This document shows positions 26,298 through 34,436 of a stretch of 64,000 nt of DNA, piece by piece. The DNA is taken from contig NZ_CP062976.1 in assembly GCF_014898075.1 (NCBI RefSeq), positions 1,736,001-1,800,000 on the forward strand, written 5' to 3'. The translations under genes and the position numbers were made by a program. Within the stretch, counting starts at the first letter, position 1; each line of letters begins with the position of its first letter. Origin of the DNA: Neisseria yangbaofengii. GTDB taxonomy: Bacteria; Pseudomonadota; Gammaproteobacteria; Burkholderiales; Neisseriaceae. The notes under the pieces are model-generated. The model saw only the letters and a program-made list of their open reading frames with translations, had not been told where the DNA came from and searched no databases.

Positions 26298-28085
26298 ATG
26301 ATTCCTTCCGATTTCATAGACGAACTGCTTGCCAAAGTCGATATCGTAGATATTATCGACGAACAGGTGCCGCTGAAAAAAAGCGGCGCCAACTATATGG
26401 CCTGCTGTCCGTTTCATAAAGAGAAAACCCCGTCGTTTTCCGTCAGCCCGAGCAAGCAGTTTTACCACTGCTTCAGCTGTGGGGCGCATGGTTCGGCCAT
26501 CGGTTTTATCATGGAATACCAGGGCTTGTCGTTTACCGAAGCAGTGCAGTATCTGGCCGACCGAGTGGGCATGACCGTGCCGAAAGTGCGCGGGCAGAAC
26601 GACAATCCCGAAGTGCGTGCCGAGCGCAAGAAAAAGCAACAAACCTTAGAAGAAACCACCGCTTCAGCCGCTTCGTTTTACGCGCAACAGCTTAAATTTC
26701 AAAAGCCGGCGCAGGATTATTTGGCAGGACGCGGTTTGAGCGCGGAAATCATCGCCCGCTACGGCTTGGGCTATTCGCCCGACGGCTGGCAGCCGCTGGC
26801 GCAAGTATTCCGGCCCTACCCCAATACCGCCTTGGTCGACAGCGGCATGGTCATCGACAACGAAGGTAAACATTACGACCGCTTCCGCCGCCGGATTATG
26901 TTCCCGATTCGCGATCAGCGCGGTCAGGTTATCGGCTTCGGTGGGCGCGTGCTGGACAATTCAAAACCGAAATACCTCAACTCGCCCGATACGCCTTTGT
27001 TCGACAAAGGCCGCAATCTCTACGGCTTATACGAAGGCCGTGCGGCGATTAAAGAAGCCGGCCGAATCTTGGTTGTCGAAGGCTATATGGACGTGGTTGC
27101 CTTGGCGCAATTCGGCATCGGTTATGGCGTGGCCTCACTCGGTACATCAACTACCGCCGACCATGTGAAAATCTTGATGCGTCAGGCCGACAACATCTAT
27201 TTCTGTTTTGACGGCGATGCCGCCGGTAGAAAAGCCGCATGGCGCGCGCTGGAAAACGCCCTGCCTCAGTTGAAAGACGATAAATCGCTGCATTTTCTGT
27301 TTCTGCCCGAAGAACATGACCCCGACAGCTACATCCGCGCATTCGGCAAAACCCAATTTGAAGATGCCCTGCTCAATCAAAGCAAGCCTTTGTCGGAATA
27401 TTTCTGGCAACACCTTTCAGACGGCCTCAACCTGAATACACAGGAAGGCAAAGCGGAATTAGTCAAAACCGCCTCGCCGCTGTTGGCGCAAATCACCGCG
27501 CCCGCGCTGAACTTTTTATTGAAACAGACACTCAGTGAATTGGTCGGCATCGATCCGGCCAATTTGGCGCAACTGCTCGGCCAAGAAGCGCCCAAGCGCC
27601 ATGTGAAACAAAAAAGCTACAAACTGCCGCAAGAAACCTTCAAGCAGCCGGTGATGCTCACTTTGGCGCAGCGGCAAATCCGCAGCCTCTTGATAAATCC
27701 GAATTGGGCTGCATATATAGATTTGCCCGAATACCTCGCGCTGGAAGGCGATTTTGCCTGCTTGGCCAATCTGGCCGAAACCATCAAAAGCTTTGCCCAA
27801 CCACCCAGCAGCGCGCAGATTTTAGAGCACATGCGCGGTTCGCCCCATGAAACCTCGTTAAACCAAATCTTCCAATCGACCCGTCATGCCGATGACGAAG
27901 TGGCGGAAGACAACGAAGAAGCCTACCAAGCCGAATGCGAAAATTTCAAAATCGGCATGAAAAAGCTGTTAAATGAGTTAAAATACAGCCAAATTGAATC
28001 ACTCAAACAAAAAAGCCTGCAAAGCGGTTTGAATGATTATGAAAAAAAACTTTTGGTATCGTTATTGATGTCGAAAGCAAATTAA
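26298..28085 (+). CDS. dnaG: DNA primase
   Basis: A 595-residue primase making RNA primers at the replication fork. The N-terminal zinc-binding domain has CCPFHKEKTPSF and FHCxxC as YHCFSCGAHG. The TOPRIM domain shows VVEGYMDVVALAQFG (catalytic Glu) and CFDGDAAGRKAAW (DxD-type Asp). A C-terminal helical DnaB-binding region ends in a Lys-rich tail. An uptake sequence encodes LSDGLNLN near residue 376. Second core gene of the rpsU-dnaG-rpoD block. Confidence 0.96.
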   Translation: MIPSDFIDELLAKVDIVDIIDEQVPLKKSGANYMACCPFHKEKTPSFSVSPSKQFYHCFSCGAHGSAIGFIMEYQGLSFTEAVQYLADRVGMTVPKVRGQNDNPEVRAERKKKQQTLEETTASAASFYAQQLKFQKPAQDYLAGRGLSAEIIARYGLGYSPDGWQPLAQVFRPYPNTALVDSGMVIDNEGKHYDRFRRRIMFPIRDQRGQVIGFGGRVLDNSKPKYLNSPDTPLFDKGRNLYGLYEGRAAIKEAGRILVVEGYMDVVALAQFGIGYGVASLGTSTTADHVKILMRQADNIYFCFDGDAAGRKAAWRALENALPQLKDDKSLHFLFLPEEHDPDSYIRAFGKTQFEDALLNQSKPLSEYFWQHLSDGLNLNTQEGKAELVKTASPLLAQITAPALNFLLKQTLSELVGIDPANLAQLLGQEAPKRHVKQKSYKLPQETFKQPVMLTLAQRQIRSLLINPNWAAYIDLPEYLALEGDFACLANLAETIKSFAQPPSSAQILEHMRGSPHETSLNQIFQSTRHADDEVAEDNEEAYQAECENFKIGMKKLLNELKYSQIESLKQKSLQSGLNDYEKKLLVSLLMSKAN

Positions 28086-28274
28086 GCCCGAATCCTTTCT
28101 TAGGCCGTCTGAAAACATTGTCCCATGCTGCGAACCAATAAGCGCAGAACACCCGTTTTCTTAAAGTTTCAGACGGCCTCAGCGTGAATATCCCGATGAT
28201 ATGCGCTGCTTCGCCCTCAGGTGCCGGCCTTGTGGCAAACCGTTGGCATTTTTCACTAAAACAACGAGATATCT

Positions 28275-30233
28275 ATGTCTAAAAATCACGAAGAATACCA
28301 AGAGCAAGATGATAACCGTCCGTTGACCGTAGAAGAGCAACGTACTCGTCTGCGACAGCTCGTCATCATGGGTAAAGAGCGCGGTTACATCACCTATGCG
28401 GAAATCAACGATGCCTTGCCGGACGATATGTCTGATGCCGACCAAATCGACAACATCATCAACATGATTACCGGCTTGGGCATCCAAGTTACCGAGCAGG
28501 CGCCTGATGCCGAAGATATTCTGCTCAGCGACAATGCCGCCACCATAACCGATGACGATGCCGTTGAAGAAGCCGAAGCGGCACTCTCCAGCGCAGATTC
28601 CGAGTTCGGCCGCACCACCGACCCTGTGCGTATGTATATGCGCGAAATGGGGCAGGTTGACCTGCTGACGCGCGAAGACGAAATCATCATCGCCAAAAAA
28701 ATAGAAAATGCTTTTAAAAACATGGTTCAAGCCATTTCTGCCTGTCCGGGTTCAGTGGCAGAAATCTTGGCCTTGATTGAGCAAATCCGCAACGAAGAAA
28801 TCCGCGTCGATGAAGTGGTTGAAGCCATTATCGACCCGAATGAAGTCTTGCTGAACGAATTGGGCTTGGGCCATTTAGAAAGCAATGCTTCCGACGACAC
28901 CGCAAGCAGCGATGACGATGAAGAAGGCGGCAGCGACGGGGATGAAGAGGGCGACAGCGATGATGACAGTGCAGCCGATGCCGAAAGCATGACTGCCGCC
29001 AACTTGGAAGAGCTGAAACAAAAAGTCTTGGAGCATTTTGTCCAAATCAAAGCCGATTATGCCGAAATGACCGCACAATTGGCCAAACATCACAGCCAAC
29101 ATCCGGCTTATTTGACCCACCGCGATGCCATTGCCAACAAATTGTTGGAAGTGCGCTTCTCAACCCGTCAAATCGAAAACTTGAGCAACAACCTGCGCGG
29201 CCGCGTCGAGCAAATCCGTAAGCTCGAGCGTGAAATCCGCGACATCTGCCTAGACCGCGTGCACATGGATCGCGAATACTTCATCAACAACTTCCTGCCG
29301 GATATTACCGATTTAAACTGGGTAGAAGAAGAAGTCGCCAAAGGCCGCGTATGGAGCGATGCACTAAACCGCTTCCGTCATGCCATCATCGAAAAACAAA
29401 CCGCGCTTTCCGATATACAGAAAGAAACGCAAATCTCGATTAAAGAATTGAAGGAAATCAATAAAAACATGGTTGCCAGCGAGCGTGAAACCGCGGCTGC
29501 CAAGCAGGAAATGATTCAGGCCAACTTGCGTTTGGTGATTTCGATTGCCAAAAAATACACCAACCGCGGCTTACAATTCCTTGATTTGATTCAAGAAGGC
29601 AACATCGGCCTGATGAAAGCCGTGGATAAATTCGAATACCGCCGCGGCTATAAATTCTCGACCTACGCCACTTGGTGGATTCGTCAGGCGATTACCCGCT
29701 CAATTGCCGACCAAGCGCGTACCATCCGTATTCCGGTGCACATGATTGAAACCATCAACAAGATGAACCGCATTTCGCGCCAATACCTGCAAGAAACCGG
29801 CGAAGAACCGGATTCAGCCAAATTGGCCGAACTGATGGAAATGCCGGAAGACAAAATCCGCAAAATCATGAAAATCGCCAAAGAGCCGATTTCGATGGAA
29901 ACCCCAATCGGCGACGATGATGATTCACACTTGGGCGATTTCATCGAAGATGCCAACAACGTAGCACCGGCCGATGCCGCCATGTATTCCAGCCTGCACG
30001 AAGTCACCAAAGAAGTTCTGGAAAGCCTGACCCCGCGTGAAGCCAAAGTATTGCGTATGCGTTTCGGTATCGACATGAACACCGACCATACGCTGGAAGA
30101 AGTCGGCAAACAATTTGACGTAACGCGCGAGCGTATCCGCCAAATCGAAGCCAAAGCCCTGCGCAAACTGCGTCACCCGACCCGCAGCGACCGCTTGAAA
30201 AGCTTCTTAGACAGCGAAGACAACAAGCAGTAA
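28275..30233 (+). CDS. rpoD: RNA polymerase primary sigma factor (sigma70)
   Basis: A 652-residue housekeeping sigma. Region 1.2 contains [21 protein letters not shown]. The non-conserved region holds a strikingly acidic Asp/Ser/Glu/Gly stretch around residues 212-240. Region 2 is [21 protein letters not shown] and [17 protein letters not shown], region 3 is [13 protein letters not shown], and region 4.2 is [23 protein letters not shown]. The start at 28275 ([13 protein letters not shown]) has ACAACGAGAT upstream. It closes the macromolecular synthesis operon, about 190 bases after dnaG. Confidence 0.97.
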   Translation: MSKNHEEYQEQDDNRPLTVEEQRTRLRQLVIMGKERGYITYAEINDALPDDMSDADQIDNIINMITGLGIQVTEQAPDAEDILLSDNAATITDDDAVEEAEAALSSADSEFGRTTDPVRMYMREMGQVDLLTREDEIIIAKKIENAFKNMVQAISACPGSVAEILALIEQIRNEEIRVDEVVEAIIDPNEVLLNELGLGHLESNASDDTASSDDDEEGGSDGDEEGDSDDDSAADAESMTAANLEELKQKVLEHFVQIKADYAEMTAQLAKHHSQHPAYLTHRDAIANKLLEVRFSTRQIENLSNNLRGRVEQIRKLEREIRDICLDRVHMDREYFINNFLPDITDLNWVEEEVAKGRVWSDALNRFRHAIIEKQTALSDIQKETQISIKELKEINKNMVASERETAAAKQEMIQANLRLVISIAKKYTNRGLQFLDLIQEGNIGLMKAVDKFEYRRGYKFSTYATWWIRQAITRSIADQARTIRIPVHMIETINKMNRISRQYLQETGEEPDSAKLAELMEMPEDKIRKIMKIAKEPISMETPIGDDDDSHLGDFIEDANNVAPADAAMYSSLHEVTKEVLESLTPREAKVLRMRFGIDMNTDHTLEEVGKQFDVTRERIRQIEAKALRKLRHPTRSDRLKSFLDSEDNKQ

Positions 30234-30249
30234 TGCTCGAATACAAAAT

Positions 30250-30273
30250 CCGCAGATTATCCATAATCCGCGG
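30250..30273 (+). terminator. rpoD terminator hairpin
   Basis: CCGC-A-GATTAT pairs with ATAATC-C-GCGG (one mismatch, CC loop), followed by CTTTGTTT, 17 bases after the rpoD stop. Confidence 0.7.
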
Positions 30274-30290
30274 CTTTGTTTAGCATTGAT

Positions 30291-30330
30291 AAAAGGCCGT
30301 CTGAAAGAATTTACTTTCAGACGGCCTTTT
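30291..30330. terminator. Bidirectional uptake-sequence terminator
   Basis: AAAAGGCCGTCTGAAAG and CTTTCAGACGGCCTTTT form a long stem between convergent rpoD and the DUF4126 gene. Confidence 0.85.
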
Positions 30331-30339
30331 CAATATTCA

Positions 30340-30912
30340 TCAAACCGTTTGAGTCCGCCGCCGATATTGACGGTATTTGCGCCACAGCCAAAAACCAATT
30401 ACCAACAACACCGCCACTGCCAAAAACGGTACAAACAAACTCAACACCGCCATCACCGTTGCAATGCCGGTTTCTGCTGCCGACACCACCGGATTGGCCA
30501 AGCCCGCCGTGGTCGCCGTGCTCGCTGCACGCGTGGCGGCGTTCACGCCTTTAATCGCCGCAGCCGCACCGCCGCCCGCGATAATGGCCAAAGCCCAAGT
30601 GACCGCAGGGCTTAAGTCTGCCGTAGTGGAAACCATCACCGCTGTCCCCGCCAAACCGGCCAGCGGCACCGCCAAAGCATCCAACAAATTATCGATAAAC
30701 GGAATCAGATAAGCGCCGATTTCCACCACCGTCGCCACACCCAAAATAATCAGCGCAGGCGTGGAAGCGAGCCATGCAAAGCTCTCGTTAATCGGCCACA
30801 GCCCGAAATAGGCCGACAAACTCAGGGCAAACAATGGTAAAAATACGCGAAAGCCCGAACTGGCCGCCAAGCCTATGCCCAGCGCAATGCTTAAAATCGT
30901 GGTAAAAGTCAT
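30340..30912 (-). CDS. DUF4126 family membrane protein
   Basis: A 190-residue protein with about five hydrophobic segments. It opens ILSIALGIGLAASSGFRVFLPLF, the signature of the DUF4126 family, and contains the Gly/Ala-rich TWALAIIAGGGAAAAIKG. The C-terminus is basic (WRKYRQYRRR) and likely cytoplasmic. The function of the family is unknown. It sits alone between rpoD and an NAD(P)-binding protein gene on the opposite strand. Confidence 0.8.
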   Translation of the reverse strand: MTFTTILSIALGIGLAASSGFRVFLPLFALSLSAYFGLWPINESFAWLASTPALIILGVATVVEIGAYLIPFIDNLLDALAVPLAGLAGTAVMVSTTADLSPAVTWALAIIAGGGAAAAIKGVNAATRAASTATTAGLANPVVSAAETGIATVMAVLSLFVPFLAVAVLLVIGFWLWRKYRQYRRRTQTV

Positions 30913-30956
30913 GATGTGTTTTCAAAATCAAATAATCCCCTACTATACGCGCAAAC

Positions 30957-30995
30957 AGGCCGTCTGAACAATGAATAGGCGTTTTCAGACGGCCT
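30957..30995. repeat. Inverted uptake-sequence pair between divergent genes
   Basis: AGGCCGTCTGAA and TTTCAGACGGCCT, with another uptake-like sequence at about 31045. It lies between divergently oriented genes, so it is not in a terminator position for either. Confidence 0.6.
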
Positions 30996-31119
30996 GAGTG
31001 CGTTTACACCGATTTTTATGCGACAATAGACAAAACCAACCTGTTCAGACGGCCTGTTTCCCCCCTTAATTTGCCTGCATTCGGACTCGGCCAAGCCGTA
31101 GAAACACAAAGGAAAAAAT

Positions 31120-31761
31120 ATGAAAGCCCTTATCATCGGCGCAACAGGCGCGACCGGCAAGCCGCTGACCCGGCAATTGCTGCAACATCCTGATATTGAT
31201 CAAGTCACCGTATTCGTACGTAAACCGCCGGATTTTACCCATCCTAAACTCACGGTCGAAATCATCGATTTTGACAAGCCCCGCACTTGGCAGGATAAAG
31301 TCACCGGTGATGTGTTGTTTAGCTGCCTTGGCACCACCATCAAACAAGCCGGCAGCCAAGAGAAGCAATACCAAATCGATTTCACCTACCAATACCAATT
31401 CGCCCAAGCCGCCAAACGAAACGGCGTGGCGCATTATGTGCTGGTTTCCGCAGGCATGGCCAACCCAGAATCCAAATCGTTTTACATGCGCATGAAAGGC
31501 GAATTGGAACAAGCCATTAACACCTTGAATTTTGAGCACGCCAGCATCCTGCGCCCGCCGCTGTTGAAACGCCTCAATAGCGGCCGCACCGGCGAAGTTT
31601 GGGCAGAAAAAGCTTTAGAATTTCTGAATAGCTTTGGTTTGCTGTCGGCACAAAAACCTTTACCGACCAGCCAACTTGCCACCGCCATGATTAAAAGCTT
31701 CACGCTCAAACGCAGCGGTATTTTGGAAAAAGAAGATATTTGGGCATTGCTTGACGCGTGA
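31120..31761 (+). CDS. NAD(P)H-binding (atypical SDR) protein
   Basis: A 213-residue Rossmann-fold protein. The N-terminal nucleotide-binding motif is ALIIGATGATGKPLTRQLL (GxxGxxG). VTGDVLFSCLGTT and VAHYVLVSAGMANP follow, as in the NmrA-like/HTATIP2-like atypical short-chain dehydrogenases, which often lack the classic YxxxK site. AAAGGAAAAAAT precedes the ATG. The substrate and whether it is catalytic or a redox sensor cannot be told. Monocistronic, followed by an AT-dialect hairpin. Confidence 0.82.
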   Translation: MKALIIGATGATGKPLTRQLLQHPDIDQVTVFVRKPPDFTHPKLTVEIIDFDKPRTWQDKVTGDVLFSCLGTTIKQAGSQEKQYQIDFTYQYQFAQAAKRNGVAHYVLVSAGMANPESKSFYMRMKGELEQAINTLNFEHASILRPPLLKRLNSGRTGEVWAEKALEFLNSFGLLSAQKPLPTSQLATAMIKSFTLKRSGILEKEDIWALLDA

Positions 31762-32071
31762 CTTCAATTGATTCATCAGAGTGGCAGTCAATCAGAATGC
31801 CGTCTGAAACCTGTGTTTCAGACGGCATTTTGTGTAGAAAGCCCTAGTGTTGTTTGCACTTTTTCTTTTTTGCCCGAAGACCCGGTTGGGGATTTCCGAG
31901 CGTTGCCGGGAATGCCGAAAGGCACGGCAAAGCCGCATGGTTCTTGATAACGCCCGAAAATCCTAAAACAATCATTCGGGCAAAAAACAAAAGCCGTTTG
32001 GCATAAAAATGTAAACAACCCGACGATTTCCTATACATTTTGTTCAATCCGCTTCAACTGCACAGCATCAA
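31762..32071. other. Intergenic region between NAD(P)-binding protein gene and phoH
   Basis: About 310 bases. An AT-dialect uptake-sequence hairpin at 31796-31830 (AATGCCGTCTGAAAC/GTTTCAGACGGCATT, then TTGTG) ends the upstream gene. Small open frames in the rest have no ribosome site or recognisable content. Confidence 0.6.
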
Positions 32072-33046
32072 TTACTCGGCGCGTTTACTCTCTTCGGCTT
32101 TTTCCGCTTCTTCATAAGCTTCAACGATTTTCTGCACCAAAGGATGACGCACCACGTCTTCGCTGGTGAAGGTGTGGAAATACAGGCCTTCCACGTCGGC
32201 CAATTTTTCACGTGCGTCTTTCAGGCCGGATTTGATATTGCGCGGCAAGTCGATTTGGCTGATGTCGCCGGTAATCACCGCTTTGGCACCAAAACCGATA
32301 CGTGTCAGGAACATTTTCATCTGCTCAGGCGTGGTGTTTTGCGCTTCATCGAGAATCACATACGCGCCATTAAGCGTACGGCCGCGCATATAGGCCAACG
32401 GTGCGATTTCAATCAAGCCTTTTTCCATCAGCTTGGTCACTTTGTCGAAACCCATCAAATCATACAGCGCGTCATACAGAGGGCGCAGGTAAGGATCGAC
32501 TTTTTGCGCCAAATCGCCGGGCAGGAAACCCAGTTTTTCGCCCGCTTCCACCGCCGGACGCACCAATACAATGCGCTCGATTTGATGTTTTTCCATCGCG
32601 TCCACTGCCGCCGCCACGGCCAGATAGGTTTTGCCCGTACCGGCCGGGCCCAAACCGAACACGACATCGTGATTGAGCAAGGCGCGGATGTAGCCGTTTT
32701 GACGCGGTGTGCGCCCGCCGATGCTGCCGCGTTTGGTGCGGAAATAGTATTGATGGCCGCGGTGTTTTTCTTCATGTTTTTCATCAGCGGTTTTGGCTTC
32801 GACGGCGGCCAACTGAATCACATGATCGTCCAAATCGCCTTTTTCGGCGGTTTCAGCCAAAGCCAACAAAGCACGGCGGCCTGCGTGGGCGAGTTCGCCC
32901 ATAAAGGTGAAATGTTCGAAGCGGCGGCTGATTTCGATATCCAAAGCCTTGGCCAAGGTTTCCAAATTGCCGTCGAGCGCGCCGCACAGGCGTTGCAGCA
33001 CGGTATTGTCGATATCTTCGAATTGCAGATGAACGGTATGGCTCAT
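32072..33046 (-). CDS. phoH: PhoH-like ATPase (YbeZ)
   Basis: A 324-residue cytoplasmic ATPase of the PhoH/YbeZ family, linked to RNA metabolism and ribosome maturation with YbeY. Walker A is GPAGTGKTYLA, Walker B VILDEAQN, and the family motifs VLVRPAVEAGEKLGFLPG and FLTRIGFGAKAVITGD are present. Start 33046 (MSHTVHLQF) is preferred, with GGAAAAAGAAAA upstream. The frame opens six codons earlier. ybeY does not follow, unlike in E. coli. Confidence 0.92.
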   Translation of the reverse strand: MSHTVHLQFEDIDNTVLQRLCGALDGNLETLAKALDIEISRRFEHFTFMGELAHAGRRALLALAETAEKGDLDDHVIQLAAVEAKTADEKHEEKHRGHQYYFRTKRGSIGGRTPRQNGYIRALLNHDVVFGLGPAGTGKTYLAVAAAVDAMEKHQIERIVLVRPAVEAGEKLGFLPGDLAQKVDPYLRPLYDALYDLMGFDKVTKLMEKGLIEIAPLAYMRGRTLNGAYVILDEAQNTTPEQMKMFLTRIGFGAKAVITGDISQIDLPRNIKSGLKDAREKLADVEGLYFHTFTSEDVVRHPLVQKIVEAYEEAEKAEESKRAE

Positions 33047-33167
33047 ATTTTTTTCTTTTTCCAATCAAATAATTTCCGTTTCATTGTTATAAGGCTTAGC
33101 GGGCAAAAATTCAATGCGCGGCGGTGAGTTTTTTCATCACAAATTTGGCAATACTTGTAAAAATAAA

Positions 33168-33189
33168 ATACAATTCATTATCATTTACT
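33168..33189. promoter_or_regulatory. Fur-box-like sequence before hmuS
   Basis: ACAATTCATTATCATTTAC, an AT-rich ATTATC/ATT pattern partly matching the GATAATGATAATCATTATC Fur consensus, 50-70 bases before the hmuS start. Consistent with iron regulation of the downstream haem genes. Judged by eye only. Confidence 0.4.
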
Positions 33190-33237
33190 CTTTCAACTGC
33201 CGATAGGCCGTCTGAAAATCAATACAAGGATTTCATC

Positions 33238-34269
33238 ATGGACAATCTCTGGCAACAATATCAAGCCAACAAAGCCGCCCGCAAAGGCATGTATTTCCCG
33301 CGCGAAGGGGCGGCGGATTTAGGCGTAAGCGAAGGCGCATTAACGGCCGATGCACTGGAAAGCGTGTATCTGGGCAGCAACATACGCGATGTCGTACTGA
33401 GACTGAGCACTTTGGGCGAAGTGCAATGCGTAGTGCGCAATGATGTGTGCGTGCATGAAAAACAAGGCGTGTATGAAAACGTCAGCCTGGCACCGGCTTC
33501 GGGCATCGCGCTCAATATCGGCGGCATCGATTTACGGATTTTTCCGGCGCGTTGGCGACATATTTTGGCAGTTACCAACCGCGACGGCAGTAAGGTTTCG
33601 CGCTCGATTCAGTTTTACGATGAATTCGGCACCGCGCTACAAAAAGTGTTTATGCACGATGATAGCCGCATCGCTGCTTGGGATGCTTTGATTGCCGGAT
33701 TCAAAACCGATGGCAAGCCGCAATTTACCGCCGCCGAGCCGCCGCCGGTAGAAATTCCTCCTCCTTTGCCTGAAAACCGCATTGCCGCGTTTCAAGAGCG
33801 TTGGTTGGAAATCAAAGATGTGCATCATTTCAGCGGCCTATTGGAAACCTTTGCGCTTGACCGCCAAGCGTCCTACCCTTGCGCGCCGCAAGGCATGACG
33901 AAAAAACTCACCCATGAAGCATGGCAGTCGGTTTTAGAACAAGCACGCGATGCCGGCATCGAAATCATGATTTTCGCCGGCAACCGCGGCCTGGTGCAGA
34001 TTCAAACCGGCAAAGTGCATCATATCGTTCGCACGCATGGTTATTTGAATGTACTGGATAGCAAAGAAGAAGGCTTCAGTATGCACCTCAAAGATGACGA
34101 GATTGTCGAAACATGGGTGGTGCGCCGCCCTGTGCGCGAAGGCTTTGTTACCTGTATTGAAGGTTTCGATTCGCGCCGCCGCACCGTAATACAGATTTTC
34201 GGCCGCCGCCAAGAAGGCGAAACCGAACCGGACAAATGGACAGAAATCACCGATCGCTTACTGGCTTAA
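33238..34269 (+). CDS. hmuS: Haem-handling protein (HemS/HmuS family)
   Basis: A 343-residue cytoplasmic protein of the HemS/ShuS/HmuS family, which receives haem from the ABC transporter and traffics or degrades it. It has the two-repeat layout: YFPREGAADLGVSEGAL at the start and LGEVQCVVRNDVCVHEKQG in repeat one, and MIFAGNRGLVQIQTGKVHHIV followed by LDSKEEGFSMHLKDDEI in repeat two. ATG 33238 has AAGGA upstream. The open frame extends further, across an uptake sequence, but that region is the promoter. First of five haem uptake genes. Confidence 0.9.
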   Translation: MDNLWQQYQANKAARKGMYFPREGAADLGVSEGALTADALESVYLGSNIRDVVLRLSTLGEVQCVVRNDVCVHEKQGVYENVSLAPASGIALNIGGIDLRIFPARWRHILAVTNRDGSKVSRSIQFYDEFGTALQKVFMHDDSRIAAWDALIAGFKTDGKPQFTAAEPPPVEIPPPLPENRIAAFQERWLEIKDVHHFSGLLETFALDRQASYPCAPQGMTKKLTHEAWQSVLEQARDAGIEIMIFAGNRGLVQIQTGKVHHIVRTHGYLNVLDSKEEGFSMHLKDDEIVETWVVRRPVREGFVTCIEGFDSRRRTVIQIFGRRQEGETEPDKWTEITDRLLA

Positions 34270-34319
34270 AATCCGGTTTAATATCAATACTCTTTTTATT
34301 CCATTGGCCGAAACAACCC

Positions 34320-34349
34320 AAAGGCCGTCTGAACATTCAGACGGCCTTT
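34320..34349. terminator. Uptake-sequence hairpin after hmuS
   Basis: AAAGGCCGTCTGAA pairs with TTCAGACGGCCTTT with a two-base loop region (CA). The receptor gene following it therefore probably has its own promoter. Confidence 0.8.
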
Positions 34350-34372
34350 ATTCACATAAAATCGATAATAAC

Positions 34373-34407
34373 TTGCATTCTTTTAATTTATTGTAAATAA
34401 TAATTAC
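34373..34407 (+). promoter_or_regulatory. Receptor promoter with Fur-box-like dyad
   Basis: TTGCAT (34373) and TAAATA (34394) form a weak sigma70 pair. The near-dyad GTAAATAATAATTAC at 34393-34407 overlaps the -10 region, as expected for a Fur operator in front of an iron-regulated receptor. Confidence 0.45.
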
Positions 34408-34436
34408 TTCTATTTCACAAACACACACTCATCATC

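Noticed and set aside
28040-28050. A8 run in dnaG (and another in spoT near 23684)
   Set aside because: Ordinary Lys-codon runs. A-tracts of eight are common here and the frames are intact.
32144-33127. Long plus-strand open frame of 327 codons
   Set aside because: It is the antisense shadow of phoH, which has intact Walker motifs. Its His/Phe/Arg-rich translation matches no protein type.
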